A stretch of 64,000 nt of DNA from Rhynchosporium graminicola (GCA_900074885.1 FJUW01000015.1:90281-154280), one strand, 5' to 3'; shown: positions 47,650-58,819, numbered from the stretch's first letter. Program-made: numbers and translations. The notes: generated by a model not told the origin, from the letters alone.

Positions 47650-48239
47650 ATGGGTATGATATTACGAATGGACGAAAGTTGGTTCGCAGCATGACTTGGG
47701 CGTTAATTGGGTCTCAATTGGAGTCTCTGGGATCCATGATGCCTCATGTGAGAATTCGCGGCTGGGACTGGATTCTGGAATTCGGAGTTCAAAGTGTACT
47801 ATAAACAAGCTATGGGTATTAATGGCACTCCTTTTTGGGAGTATTGTCAGCACGTTATGTGAGAACCCAAGTGGCTCGATTTGATGAATATCATGTTCTT
47901 AGGCCGAAATTTCAGAGAAAGCTTTTGAGAGAGGTGGTCCTGCGTTGATCATCTCTACAAATCCAGCAGCTAGTTAATACTTATAAAATAATGACATGTG
48001 GGCATGCTTGATCAGTACCACACCGTTATTTTGTAATATCATCCACTCTACTTCCAAGAAATATCGACCGGTTTTCTTGTTTGAACGACGTATCGGACCA
48101 GTTCGAGACTATCTCACTCACGTGATGTATACATTTCGGTGGAACCTTGCCCAGAGCTGAACCGCATCCCGGATTTTGTCTACGTTCACAATACCCGCCC
48201 CTCGCATCTCCCCTCAACGTCAATTGAAAAACCGCTATC
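47650..48239. other. Intergenic between mob1 and atp5
   Basis: 590 bp, with no coding frame supported. It holds the 3' UTR of mob1 and the promoter of the OSCP gene. Confidence 0.55.
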
Positions 48240-49176
48240 ATGATTTCGAGCCGAGCAATCCTTCGCGTCGCGCGGGCCTCAGCTCCCCAACGGGTCGCTG
48301 CCCCAAGAGTGCTCGCCGCCAGCCAAATCCGCTCGTACGCTGCTCCTGCAGCTGGCAGCCCGGACTCGCAACCTCCTAAAGCCCTTTATGGCCTTGATGG
48401 CACATATGCCACTGCGCTGGTAGGTTTTACGTCATTGTACCGGTGATATTAGGAGCTGGAGGTGGGCAATTGAGGGCGTTGGTTGGACAGTGGGATGGAG
48501 TTCAGATGGCTAATGAAATGGAATGAAAACAGTACACAGCAGCAGTGAAGAACTCAACCCTCGACAGCACGGCCAGGGCCATCGCGGCGCTCAACGAAGT
48601 CTACCACAAGGACGCCAAGCTCGCCACGATCATGCAAGCACCAACTCTGTCGGCCGAAGACAAGTCATCCATTGTCACAGAGTTGCAGAAGCACACCGGA
48701 GCAGCCGGCGACAAGGGAGACACCGTGAAGAACTTCCTCAACACTTTGGCGTTCTATAATCGATTGGGTCTGTTGAAGGGTATCTGTGAGAAGTTTGGAG
48801 AGTTGATGAGTGCTGCAAAGGGGGAGGTTGAGCTGACTGTTACGAGCGCTGCGGTACGTTCCTCTCGGACATGGATATAAATAACAACAGCAATGAGTAA
48901 ATGCTGATGATCTTATAGCAATTGGAGAGTAAGATCCTGTCTCGCATCGAGACTGCTGTCTCCAAGTCTCAATACGTTGGTTCTGGAAAGAAGCTCAGGG
49001 TTACGAACAAGGTAAGATTGTTGCAGAGATGAGATAAGCAGAACAAGACTCACATATTTCAGGTCAACCCAGATATCCTTGGAGGACTTGTCGTGGAGAT
49101 CGGAGACCGTACTATCGATCTTAGTGTTTCAGCACGCATTGCGAAGATGAACAAACTCCTCACAGATACCTTGTAG
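48240..49176 (+). CDS. atp5: ATP synthase subunit 5 (OSCP), mitochondrial
   Basis: Four exons (48240-48419, 48533-48853, 48919-49011, 49063-49176) with introns of 113, 65 and 51 bp, all phase 0, give 235 residues. Residues 1-33 form an Arg/Ala/Ser-rich mitochondrial presequence ending in SQIRSYA. The mature part has the OSCP helical N-domain (LDSTARAIAALNEVY, LQKHTGA, FLNTLAFYNRLGLL) and the C-terminal signature VNPDILGGLVVEIGDRTIDLSV. OSCP links the peripheral stalk to the top of F1 and stops F1 rotating with the central stalk. It is convergent with the GH63-type gene 320 bp downstream. Confidence 0.95.
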
Positions 49177-49495
49177 AAAATGAGTTCTTTTCTTTCTTTG
49201 GTGGAAAGGTGGTGGATCAGGATGCCAGGCACATAGGTGCTGGGATGTGTATAAGAGTTGAGAATTAGAGAATTCTCATTTTAGTTTACCAGTTCTGACA
49301 TCTACTGTTTGGTCGATGCGCTAACATTTAGTTTGCATAGGTCTTTGAAGGTAAAGTGCAAGTGAATCCCTATTCTATTCTCTAAATCTATCTATGCTAC
49401 AGCTGGATCTGTTTTGTCATCTATCATAAACCCATACCTAATGTACGGCATTCCATAGGCACAGCTACCCATGTCTTCCCTTGAGAATCCCATTT
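49177..49495. other. Convergent interval between atp5 and the GH63 gene
   Basis: 319 bp of AT-rich sequence between two stop codons. It presumably holds both 3' UTRs; no other feature is seen. Confidence 0.6.
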
Positions 49496-52400
49496 TCACT
49501 GGCCGTCCAATTGAGCCTCATACTCATCACCATTCTCCTCAAAGTCTGCTGAATGGTGACTTTTGACTCTCTCGAGTTGTTCAGACACGTAATTTGCAGT
49601 ATGAAAATCCGCCTCTTTCCGTTCCTTCTCTCTCTCGGCATCCTCAGTCTCAACGGAGTTGCCAATTGACCGCTGATCATCGACGTCAAAGTCACTACGT
49701 GCTGCAATCGACCGTGCCGTTGAAGAACGACGCATGTTGGGACGACTGGTCTTTTCAGACTTGTGTTTGACGTGGCGGGTAAACACATCATCGAAATAGT
49801 GAGCCATACCTGTAGATGGCGTTCTGGGTGTTTGAGGGAGTCGGCAGCTCAATCTATCGATATGTTAGCATAACACAGTGTGTCATTTGAATGCAGCAAT
49901 TACCCAGTATCATGGATCATTCTTGCGAGCAAACCAGTCCATCCACACTGATGAGTGGCACCCAAGCCACGGCCACTGTCACCATCAAAGAACTCATAGA
50001 ACCATAGATTGTCCTTCCAGTTGGGGTCGAAATCCAACATATCATTGCCATCATTAATAGCACGTCGTCCGTCATCATTACGGGCCATGAGGTGCTGAAG
50101 ACGATGCTGGATCTCCTCGGAGACCCGACCAAGATGCATCATATCTCCAGAGCCGGTTGGGCACTCAACCTCGAAAGACGGGCCGTAAAACATGTAGAAA
50201 CGCTGAAGAGACTCAACAAGCAGGAAATTTACACAAATCCAGATTGGCCCTCTCCAGTTACTATTACCACCAAACAGTCCGCTGTCGGAATCTCCTGGTA
50301 CATAGCTGACTTTAAATTCCTGGCCGTTGACATCCATAGCGACAGGATTGTCCTTATGGAACTTGGATAGCGATCTGATTCCATGGTCACTGAGAAACTC
50401 ATCCTCATCCAACATCCGCTTGAGGATCTTCTCAAGACGATCCTTGCTTACAAGAGACAATAATATACGATTGTCCTTGCCTCTTTTTCGTATGCTTGCC
50501 ATGTTGCGCTCAGCAACATCGTGTCTGTTGGCGATAAACCAGTCGACCCGCTTCTTAAATTGTGGTAATTTGTTAATGAGCTCCGGCTCCAGAGTCAAAG
50601 TTGCGTAAAGTGGAATCAGGCCGACAAGCGACCGGACAGGAAGCTGCTGGGTCCATGGACCACCATACGAGATGGCATCATAGTAGAATCCATCTTCCTC
50701 GTTCCACAAAGACTTCTCGCCCTCGCCAGCCTTGTAGGTCATGGCGTCGCTGATCAGCATGAAGTGCTCGAAAAATTTCGATGCAATGTCTTCGTAGATC
50801 CGTCGATGCTTCGCCAACTCCAGAGCGATGTTTAACATGCATAGGCAGTAGAAAGCCATCCAGCCAGTGCTGTCGGCTTGCTCAAGTACACCTCCAGTAG
50901 GCAACGGCTCGGAGCGATTAAACAATCCAATGTTGTCCAAGCCGAGGAAACCTCCCTCGAAGACGTTCTTACCATCAAAATCCTTGCGGTTCACCCACCA
51001 AGTGAAGTTGAGAAGCAGCTTCTGAAATACACGCTCTAAGAAATCGAGATCTTGACGACCGTACAACTTCCTCTCGATCTTGAAGGTTCTGAAAGTAGCC
51101 CAGGCATGTACGGGAGGGTTGACATCTCCGAAGTTCCATTCGTAGGCGGGAAGCTGGCCATTTGGATGCATGTACCATTCCCTTGTGAACAAATCCAACT
51201 GTTTCTTTGCAAAGTCTGGATCGATCATAGCCAACGGTATACAGTGAAATGCGGAGTCCCATGCAGCGAAGAATGGATATTCCCAAGAATCTGGCATCGA
51301 AAGAATGTCATCCAGATGCATATGCTTCCAATTCGTGTTTCTGACTGCCTTCCTCTCTGGAGGTGGAGGAGGCTGGCTCGGGTCTCCGTTAGCCCATTGG
51401 TCCCAGATGAAATGGTAGAATTGCTTAGTCCACATCATTCCAGCGAATGCCTGGCGTTGAATGTTGCGCAAATCCTCGGACATAGGTAGAGGGCTGATAC
51501 GGTGGTAAAATTCATCTGCCTCTTCCTTCCGCTTTTCCATGATGTCGTCGAACAGCTCTTCATCAACGTAGTCCTCATACTTCTTCGAAATTCGAAATCT
51601 TACCACTGCGCACTCGCCTGGAGCAACACCGCCTCCTTCAGTAAAGGAGAACCAAGCCGCCGATTTCGTACCTGTCTGCTTGGGATTGATCGCCTTCTTC
51701 TCCTTATCCACAATATATCTATGGAAAGCATCCTTGACATACGGCTGCTCGTTCTTTCCATCGTATAACTTTTCGTAGTTGGTATCATTTTCGGTAAACA
51801 TAAGTTTAGGGAGTACGTCCTTCCCGCTAGGCCCAACTCCGGGAGAAGGAGAGAGCGAAAAGTAGCGTTCGCCTAGCTTGTGATGCTTACTATGCGCAAC
51901 AGTCTCGCTAACCTGGTGAATGGACGGCTTCTTGTCTGCATCTTCGTAACCCCAAGCCCATGTGTTTCTGAACCAGACGTGTGGTACTATGTGGAGAGGA
52001 GCAGGCTCAGGACCCCGATTCCATGCCGTGACTCGAAACATGAGCTCGTCAGGGTCGTCTGTCTCCTTTGCAGTTTCAATGTTGATATCCCAGTATTTAT
52101 TCTCGTCAAAGATGCCGGTATCGACAATTTGATACTCTCTATCTTCCTTTCCGCGCCTTGCGTTCTCCTTGATGAGATCTTCGTACGGGAACTTTTTCTG
52201 CGGATACTTGTAAAGGAGTTTCATATAGGAATGCTGGAAGATCGCACAATTAGCTACAAAAGCCTGCTACATGTCGAAAGGTGATATCACTCACAGTGGG
52301 GGTGTTATCCACATGGAAATGTGCCTCTTTAATGCTCTCGCCATGATTTCCCTGCGGATTCGAAAGACCAAAGAGTCGTTCCTTTAAAAAGTCGCTGCGA

Positions 52401-52856
52401 TCTCATTAGCCTTATAAGCATTTTCACTGGGCCGCATGCAACGCACTCTTCCTGGTTCCAGAAGGCAAAGGCAATATTCTGGAGGCCATGGGTATCCGAA
52501 ACGCCAGCAATGCCATCTTCTCCCCAGCGGAAAGTTCTTGATCGAGCATGTTCGTGGGGAAAATCTGCGAGCTGTCAGGAAAAGCTGAAGTGACATATTA
52601 CGAGTGTGGAGATGTCACTCACGGCTCCAAGCATCACCATCCGCGCTGTAATCTTCTCGGACTTCATTTTGGTCAGCAATAGAATTCGCAATGAATAGGT
52701 CAGGAAAGGCAAAAGAAGAAAGGAAAATGAACCTGTTGCCCATTGTCGCTCCGCCACATAAGGACCCCATTTCTTCCAGTACTTTGTACGCTCTCGGTCC
52801 TCCTTCAACCGCTTCTCTTCCTCAGTGAGGTACTCGTGATGATTGATTTGAACCAT
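49496..52856 (-). CDS. GH63-family glycoside hydrolase, cytosolic type
   Basis: Six exons on the minus strand (52856-52733, 52661-52623, 52564-52447, 52394-52295, 52233-49904, 49853-49496), with introns of 71, 58, 52, 61 and 50 bp, give 1022 residues. There is no signal peptide or membrane anchor, unlike ER glucosidase I. The N-terminal half has [15 protein letters not shown] and [12 protein letters not shown]; the C-terminal (alpha/alpha)6 half has [14 protein letters not shown] (candidate catalytic Asp), [19 protein letters not shown] and [16 protein letters not shown]. These motifs match the bacterial-like GH63 branch, which acts on alpha-glucosidic or related linkages; the true substrate is unknown. 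The last ~110 residues are charged and disordered. Acceptor 2 is the second CAG (52565-52567), because only that one keeps the frame through [10 protein letters not shown]. Confidence 0.85.
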
Positions 52857-55159
52857 GTTGATAATTGGCTACGACTTATGCTGTGTCCTCTACCTCACAG
52901 AGCAATGGGGGAAGCAGCTCTGGCGAAGAGCGGAGTGCTCTTAATCAACCCAAGGGAAATGCCGAGAAGTCGGGTTGCTGCGATGAGACAGTGTAGAAGT
53001 AGCTCTAAGATAACGGATTCGAAGTTCTCAGAGGGTCGAACAAGGCCCCGACGAGTACCCGACCTGCTACGTGAGAGTGCAAATAATAGGGAAGGGATTT
53101 GGGGTGGAGGACGAGGGGCAATGCAACTACAATATGGCATGGAATTGGATGTAAACAATCTAGATAAGATAGCTCCGAAGTAATGCTGGACTAGGGACAC
53201 GACGGGGAAGGCGCAGGCCAGCCAGCCCAGGACCACTTTCTTTCTGCACTGCATGCAGATTCAGTAGTACAGTATTGTACTGTAGCAGCAGCGGCAGCCA
53301 TTGCAATGGAGTTGCAATCGTTGCATGGCAGCCCCGGATCTTCAACTCATTTCCTGTTTCTGCTCCTCCATAGGTACCTATACTATTGACTCCATCCATA
53401 TACCTACTCTAGTGTATGGGTCCATCGCTACACGGCAAATTGCACAGGAAGGGGGAAAAGTCATCTCCATTTCTGCTAACCCTTCGCTCTCCATAGAAAC
53501 AACAGAACCCAGCGCTGGTGCTCTTTCTACCCTTTACACTGTTCACAGTAGGAACTTACGTCTACACAACGCAATTGCAAAGGCACCGTCATTTTCTACA
53601 TCGACTACTGAAGGAAGCGTATGATGTCATCATGGAATTTCTCCAACTCCGTGTCCATCTGAGCCATCCGCATCGCTATCCCAGCTCGAACTGTGTCCGT
53701 GCACTACTTATATAGACAGACACAGACACTCTGCGGGTGGGGGGAGATACAGTAGCGGTCTGGATGTCTACAGTAGAGGGAAAGTCTGGAGCTGCAAAAG
53801 ATTTTGATTGAAAGTCCGAGCTGCCAAGGCACCAAGGCAAGCCATTGATATTAAGTAACAAGTTGGCAGGCAAATGTCTCAACAAATCATTTCTTTCGCT
53901 TCACGCTTCCTAGCAACGTGTCGTCTCACACGGCCATGGCATCTTGCTTCAGCTGCAGCTTGTCCTACAGTTGTCCTATGTCTTTTCACTGTAGTATGAG
54001 GGTTAGAGTCTGATCTCACTCACCTTGCTTAGAGAAACAAACCGGGCACACCTGGCATCTCAAAAACTCTATGAAGGAGCGAATAACTGTAAAGCGTCTC
54101 GCTCCGGACCTTCTCTACATGTCGACTCCAACACCGACCTGCTGTCCACGAACCGGCCCCCGATCTGTCCAATCTAATCATCCCAATGATCCACAGGATT
54201 TCAGATGACCATCCCCATGGATGAGAATCATGAACATGTCCATATGGGTTACACCTCTCTGTCCGTTGAGTTGGTTCAACGAGGATTCTAGGCTCACGAT
54301 ATCTGCCGAGGTACTAAGCATGGATTCTATCTGGTCCAAGAAGAAGCAGTGATCCAGACCAGTTCGGTACGTCTCGCCAGCAAGCCTTGTAAAGTGGTGA
54401 AGCTGCTTGCGATGATGGAACATTTTCAAATATTCCTCTATCCCATCATAGTAGGATATGTTTGAGGGCTAGAATCGATTGGTTCGAGGGCATGGATTTG
54501 TGGCGGAAAATTCGAGAGGTTGTATGAAATTGGTAGAGCAGAGCTGATCCTGGAGGCCATTCGACGTCGGCGCTCAGCATCGGGGATCCTGACAGATTTT
54601 CCGTCTCATAATACACGGCTAGGAAGATCACCAGCCCTATCCTGATGCTTCGAAAAGCGCAAAAGTTGAAATTTAAGCGTATTAGGAGTCGGGAGTCTTC
54701 TGGTGAACGTTATAAACCAGAGTTTTTCATGTTTGGCCGGTTAGCGGTTGGCTTGTAGCGCAAGTGTTTGTCTCCAAGCCCCAGCCTCAGGATTCAAGTT
54801 CGATACGATCTGAGGCATTCATGACTCTCAAAGACGAGCTTTCGAAATTCTACGCAACACTAGGGTCTAATTTGCATTCTGTTTCGCACATCTGATCAAA
54901 CTCATCGACTGATACCTAGGCTTGGCAGGTACAAGTTTCTCTGATTTACCCCGCCATATCTGCCCCTCCATCGAAGAGAGTCGACGGATTCGTTCCACAT
55001 GAGTCAGACGAGAGCATTCAGGGCGGGGAAACTCCTGTATCTCTCAGAAGTATCGTATTTCTAAAGTCATATACTTCGTACATAGCCCAAATAATGTACT
55101 TTTCACGTCAATACGCACTAGATACTTAGCAATGCTGCTTTTACTAAAACCCCTAGTAT
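52857..55159. other. Intergenic between the GH63 gene and the transposon block
   Basis: About 2.3 kb. The GH63 promoter lies at the left. Minus-strand frames at 54178-54429 and 54446-54631 look partly protein-like (for example an STSADIVSLESSLNQLNGQ stretch) but are in different frames with no usable donor, so they may be an eroded gene. Composition turns AT-rich from about 54.6 kb. Confidence 0.45.
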
Positions 55160-55578
55160 TTTGAATAGCTACCTTCAGCTAGAATCACTGCAATACATCT
55201 GTCACCTATTCCTTGAATAATCTCTTGGATAGTAGCTTATATTATCGAGTCCCAGGCCTCTTGAATAGCCTCCCGAAGGCGTTTATAAGACCTATGGACT
55301 ACTAAAGAGCGCTCTTCAAGGTAGTCTTTCATAAGGTCCCAGAGAGTGTTAATTAGGTTCAAACTAGGAGAATTCGCAGGCCAGAAGATAGGAGTAATTC
55401 CAATAGCTTCAAAGACTGACTTCGTGTACTTCGAAGAGTGCCCTTTCGCATTATCTTGCTGAAATTGAAGCTTAGGGTATTACTATAAAACCTCTTTAAC
55501 TATTAGAACAATTGCTCCCGAGTAAGAGCCTTCGTTTATCATCTCCCAGTCCTTCTCCTAAAAGAGACCTCGATACCT
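55160..55578 (-). pseudogene. Tc1/mariner-type transposase remnant (C-terminal half)
   Basis: Minus-strand frame with several stops but clear DDE_3 motifs. QQDNAKGHSS (55438-55467) holds the second catalytic Asp. FWPANSPSLN (55350-55385) follows, but the usual third acidic residue after it reads Asn. LWDLMKDYLEERS and REAIQEAWDSI also fit. Fungal Tc1/mariner transposases share this exact series. The N-terminal half is missing: the reading stops at 55578, where an LTR begins, so the LTR insertion or a later rearrangement cut the gene. G-to-A and C-to-T changes fit RIP. Confidence 0.8.
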
Positions 55579-55846
55579 TGTAACGATACAAGACTCAAGG
55601 CGGTATATAAGCAAGAATAAACGAGTAGGGAGGCTAAGAGCGATCTTATATAGTCTACTACGAAGAAAACAAAAAGATAAGGAAGGAAGAAGAAGAGAGA
55701 TAGAGTATAAAGCACCTTATATATATATACCGGTACTAGTCCGATACTATACCGGGTCGGATACTAGTTCTACCGGGATACTTATGAACTTAGGCCTTAT
55801 TATCTATCCTTCTTCTTATATAATATTCAGGTAAGCTATCGTTATA
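55579..55846 (-). mobile_element. LTR of an unclassified retrotransposon (D)
   Basis: A 268-bp sequence starts tgtaacg and ends gttata (the RIP form of gttaca), and is followed directly by ttactcccccctt, an inverted polypurine tract. It is therefore the 3' LTR of a minus-strand element whose body lies to the right. Its first ~85 bp match the corresponding end of the 202-bp LTR family at 56046-62205; the rest is different. The 5-bp left flank is tacct; I found no matching partner in the window. Confidence 0.65.
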
Positions 55847-56045
55847 TTACTCCCCCCTTAAGAAGAGCTTAACCCTAAGCTCGGAAGGTTATAGTTTATA
55901 CTAGAATTAGTCTTTATTATAATTGTTTTCGTCGATATTCGCGTAATAAGCGCTAGCCGCTCTTTAGTAGTAGTAAATTCTTTATCAGGTTCTAACTAGT
56001 TATATCGCTATAATAGTACTATATTAGTCGTAGCTTCTAAATCGG
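55847..56045 (-). other. Body of element D, left of insertion A
   Basis: The sequence next to the inverted polypurine tract reads on the minus strand as a mostly open frame. It continues across the insertion point of copy A into 58247-58819 once A and one atcgg are removed. I cannot assign the encoded protein to a family. Confidence 0.4.
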
Positions 56046-56247
56046 TGTGACGGCGCATGGTATACGTGGCAGATACGGGCCAGTATCGGTACCTTAGGCA
56101 TACCCTCCTTGTATATATAGAAGGTGCAGACTCCTTCAGAGCTCTATATCTTTCTGTTTCCTTCGTACTAGACTATATAAGATCGCTCTTAGCCTCCCTA
56201 CTTATTTATTCTTACTTATATATTGCCTTAAGTCTTATGTCGTTATA
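56046..56247 (+). repeat. 5' LTR of copy A
   Basis: 202 bp starting tgtgacggcg. It contains a TATA box (56112-56119) and, 36 bp downstream of its start, the sequence atctttctgttt (56148-56159), the likely transcript 5' end. Confidence 0.85.
56112..56119 (+). promoter_or_regulatory. LTR TATA box
   Basis: tatatata lies 36 to 29 bp upstream of the base proposed as transcript start (56148). The same box is present in the LTRs of copies B and C. Confidence 0.55.
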
Positions 56248-56249
56248 TT

Positions 56250-56261
56250 AAATAGAAAGAT
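56250..56261 (+). other. Self-priming primer-binding site
   Basis: aaatagaaagat begins 3 bp after the 5' LTR. It is the reverse complement of atctttctgttt in the LTR (56148-56159), with one G-T wobble that a single CpA to TpA change would explain. No tRNA-type TGG follows the LTR. The equivalent sites are 60081-60092 in copy B (minus) and 61170-61181 in copy C. Confidence 0.7.
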
Positions 56262-56949
56262 TAAGACTGCCGGGGATAGTATTAAATAATATCTTACATA
56301 GAAAACTCGATTCGGAAGTATAACTTCGACTATTAGGGAGCTCTTCGCTGAGTTATCTCTACTTACCTTAGATTTTTATACTTCGGAATCATACGGAAAT
56401 AGTTAGTACTATTAATTACGAATTCGATAGTTAGGTTTTCAAAAGAGCTAAGATTCTAGAGATCTCTCGGATAGCTAGGAATTTGAACGTAATTCAGCCT
56501 TAGAAGTACTAGTATTACTACGAAGTTACTCTCGGATACTTCGAAACTCGTTCCTTCGTGCGTACGAAGTAAAACAGCAGACGAATTTTAGGTGGAAACT
56601 TCCCTATAAGCTCTAATATTTATTAACCACTTACATGACTTTAACCTTCCGAAAGTAGCTCTAATAGCGAAAAACCTTATTTTTAGGCTAGGACGAAGTA
56701 GCTTATTACCCTAGCGGAAATTGCCGGAATCCGACTCGTAACCCTTATACCTTAGTATAATTTATCCCCTTTAGCAGAATCGACCTCTCTCTACTAGAAC
56801 TTTTAATTTAATACTTTCTATATCTACTTAATAAAGATATCTAACCCTCCTTAATCTTTTAGCTTCTTCAGAATTCGATTTCGACTTTCGCTTCTTCTAT
56901 AACTTTTAAGTGTTCTATCACTTTCGCTTAGCCTCGCTTACCTAAGGCT

Positions 56950-57912
56950 ATACCTCCTAAGAAGGCTCAGCTAGCTCCTACGGCTTCACCGGAATACCCT
57001 TATAGCCCTTCTGATTCCGTACCTATTATAGAATTACTTTAATCGATTGAAGACTATTAATTATAGATAGAATCGACTACTCGGGAGCTTTCTATTAGTA
57101 TTAGTCGCATCGAATAGATATTTGCCGAGTTTTTACGTACTTAGGTATAATCGATAAACCTTAGACTTTTAGTAAACTCAGTATTATAATTACCGATAGA
57201 ACCTACCCTTAAACGCTCTTCAATTGATAATTTACAGACCTCCGGTAAGTCGTAACTAACTAAAAGTATTAATAATCTTAATATAGGGATTAACCTATCT
57301 TTTAGCTAATAGCGTGCTTCTATTTAGGACCGACTAGAAGTTAATTCAGACTAATACCCGATTACGCGTACTTATAAAGCGCTAGTCTAGAGCTCTACTT
57401 CTAGCCTTATAAGAAGTTACTTAGAACTATAGTATCTCTTAGAAATTACGCTTTTCTCCTCTACTAAAGAGATAATTTCAGTACTCGCTTCTTACTACCT
57501 TTCCGGACTCGAAACGGAGTAGTATCAGACCGAATTTTATAAGCTTTTAATAAAAAAGGAGTCCTTTTTATAATTCCGTGTAAAGTTCTAAAGCTTAGTA
57601 ATTCTCGGAGGTATAGCTGAATCAGAGTAGTACTTTTACCTCTAGCCGAAGCTTACTATACGGCTACGTATAGCTACTGCTCTAATTAAGTACTCTTAGA
57701 AGACTAATTATTCAGCTATAGTCTCTTCTCTTACGGCACTCGATTTAGAACTCTCTCGACTACTTTTAATACCTCGAGCTACTCTAGCTATACCGATAGT
57801 TAGCACGTCTTCTGAGCCCTTAATACCTATCAAGGAAGTATAATATTACTACTATAAGAAGTATAATCACTATAAGGTCGATTATCTGATATTAAAGATA
57901 AAGAAGGAGTGA
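56950..57912 (+). pseudogene. Decayed gag reading frame of copy A
   Basis: A single frame of 320 codons runs from an ATA (a RIP-altered ATG, 56950) to TGA (57910-57912) with only point-mutation stops and no frameshift. It begins with a Pro/Ser/Lys-rich stretch and ends in a CCHC zinc-knuckle layout, C-x2-C-x4-H-x4-C, at 57844-57885. All three Cys positions now read TAT (Tyr), the product of RIP on TGT, and the His codon remains. This marks the product as retroviral-type Gag/nucleocapsid. Copies B and C lack this ~1 kb segment. Confidence 0.75.
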
Positions 57913-58044
57913 TTTACGTCTTACGCTTTAGATTAATAATCACTTGGATTTTATTTAGAATTCGACTGGATATAACTCTCTTTTCTTTCGTTTCTTATTG
58001 CCTTTAAAGGCTCGAGGGCGAGCCTTTATCTTAGAAGGGGGTAA

Positions 58045-58246
58045 TATAACGGCGCATAGTATACGTAGCAGATACAGGCTAGTATCGGTGCCTTAGGTAT
58101 ACCCTCCTTATATATATAGAAAGTGCAGACTCCTTTAGAGCTCTACATCTTTCTGTTTCCTTCGTACTAGACTATATAAGATCGCTCTTAGCCTCCCTAC
58201 TTATTTATTCTTGCTTATATACCGCCTTAAGTCTTATGTCGTTATA
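58045..58246 (+). repeat. 3' LTR of copy A
   Basis: 202 bp, starting tataacggcg (RIP form of tgtgacggcg) just after the polypurine tract and ending gttata before the atcgg duplication. Confidence 0.85.
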
Positions 58247-58819
58247 ATCGGGCGGTAAGTAGTATTTACTTTATCTATTTATAATAGGAGTCGAGTTTAA
58301 GTAGGGCGTAAGGTATATAAAGGAAAGGGTTTATTAATATTAGAGCTTTTCCTTTTAAACCGCGATAACTACTTTAACTTATAAGTTTATTCTCCTTAGA
58401 CTACGATATAGCTCCTAAAGTAGATATTATTACTAACTATTATAATAGTCTGCTATAATCTTATATATTAATCGACCTAATTAACTCTTCTCTTAATATA
58501 AGTAAGTTTCCTATCTTAGTTTAGGGATAGTCCTTAAGTATAGTATAAGGGTTTTATAGATCTGTAATACTAACTCCTATAGTACTTTTACTAGTTCCTG
58601 CCGATACTCTTTTAGTAGCGTATTATATATATTACTTACGATATATTCGCGCTTTCCTTAAGATAAAATATAATAATACTCCTGTTTTAGAACTCTTATA
58701 CTTATTTAATAAGCTTAACTCTAAGCTTTATAAGTATTATTCGGCGTTAAAGAGTAGTTATAAGTATATAAGTTACTTAAACCTAAACGTAGTTATATAT
58801 ACTAACGTATTATAATTAC
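58247..58819 (-). other. Host sequence between copies A and B
   Basis: Strongly AT-rich, RIP-eroded sequence that continues element D body. Minus-strand reading has long partly open segments (for example through 58250-58350) but no recognised domain. It ends with attac, the target site of copy B. Confidence 0.4.

Larger units (their letters stand above)
56046..58246 (+). mobile_element. Gag-only LTR element, copy A (TR-GAG-like)
   Basis: A 2201-bp element with 202-bp LTRs at 56046-56247 and 58045-58246, ends TGT...ACA (RIP-altered), and the 5-bp target duplication atcgg on both sides (56041-56045 and 58247-58251). Inside are a decayed gag frame (56950-57912) and a polypurine tract agaaggggg at 58033-58041. 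There is no room for and no trace of reverse transcriptase or integrase, so it must have used proteins from another element. Many CpA to TpA changes mark it as RIP-mutated. This layout fits TR-GAG elements. Confidence 0.85.

Noticed and set aside
54178..54631. A spliced gene on the minus strand
   Set aside because: Two protein-like frames are adjacent but in different frames with no credible donor-acceptor pair. Kept only as a possible relic.
54786..54820. tRNA-like end with gttcgatac and a gcctcag/ctgaggc stem
   Set aside because: The stem closes directly around the B-box-like stretch, leaving no D or anticodon arm. It is just a 7-bp hairpin.
56057..56251. 64-codon frame inside the 5' LTR of copy A
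   Set aside because: It is translation of the LTR. The same region in other copies is broken, and LTRs of this kind do not encode protein.
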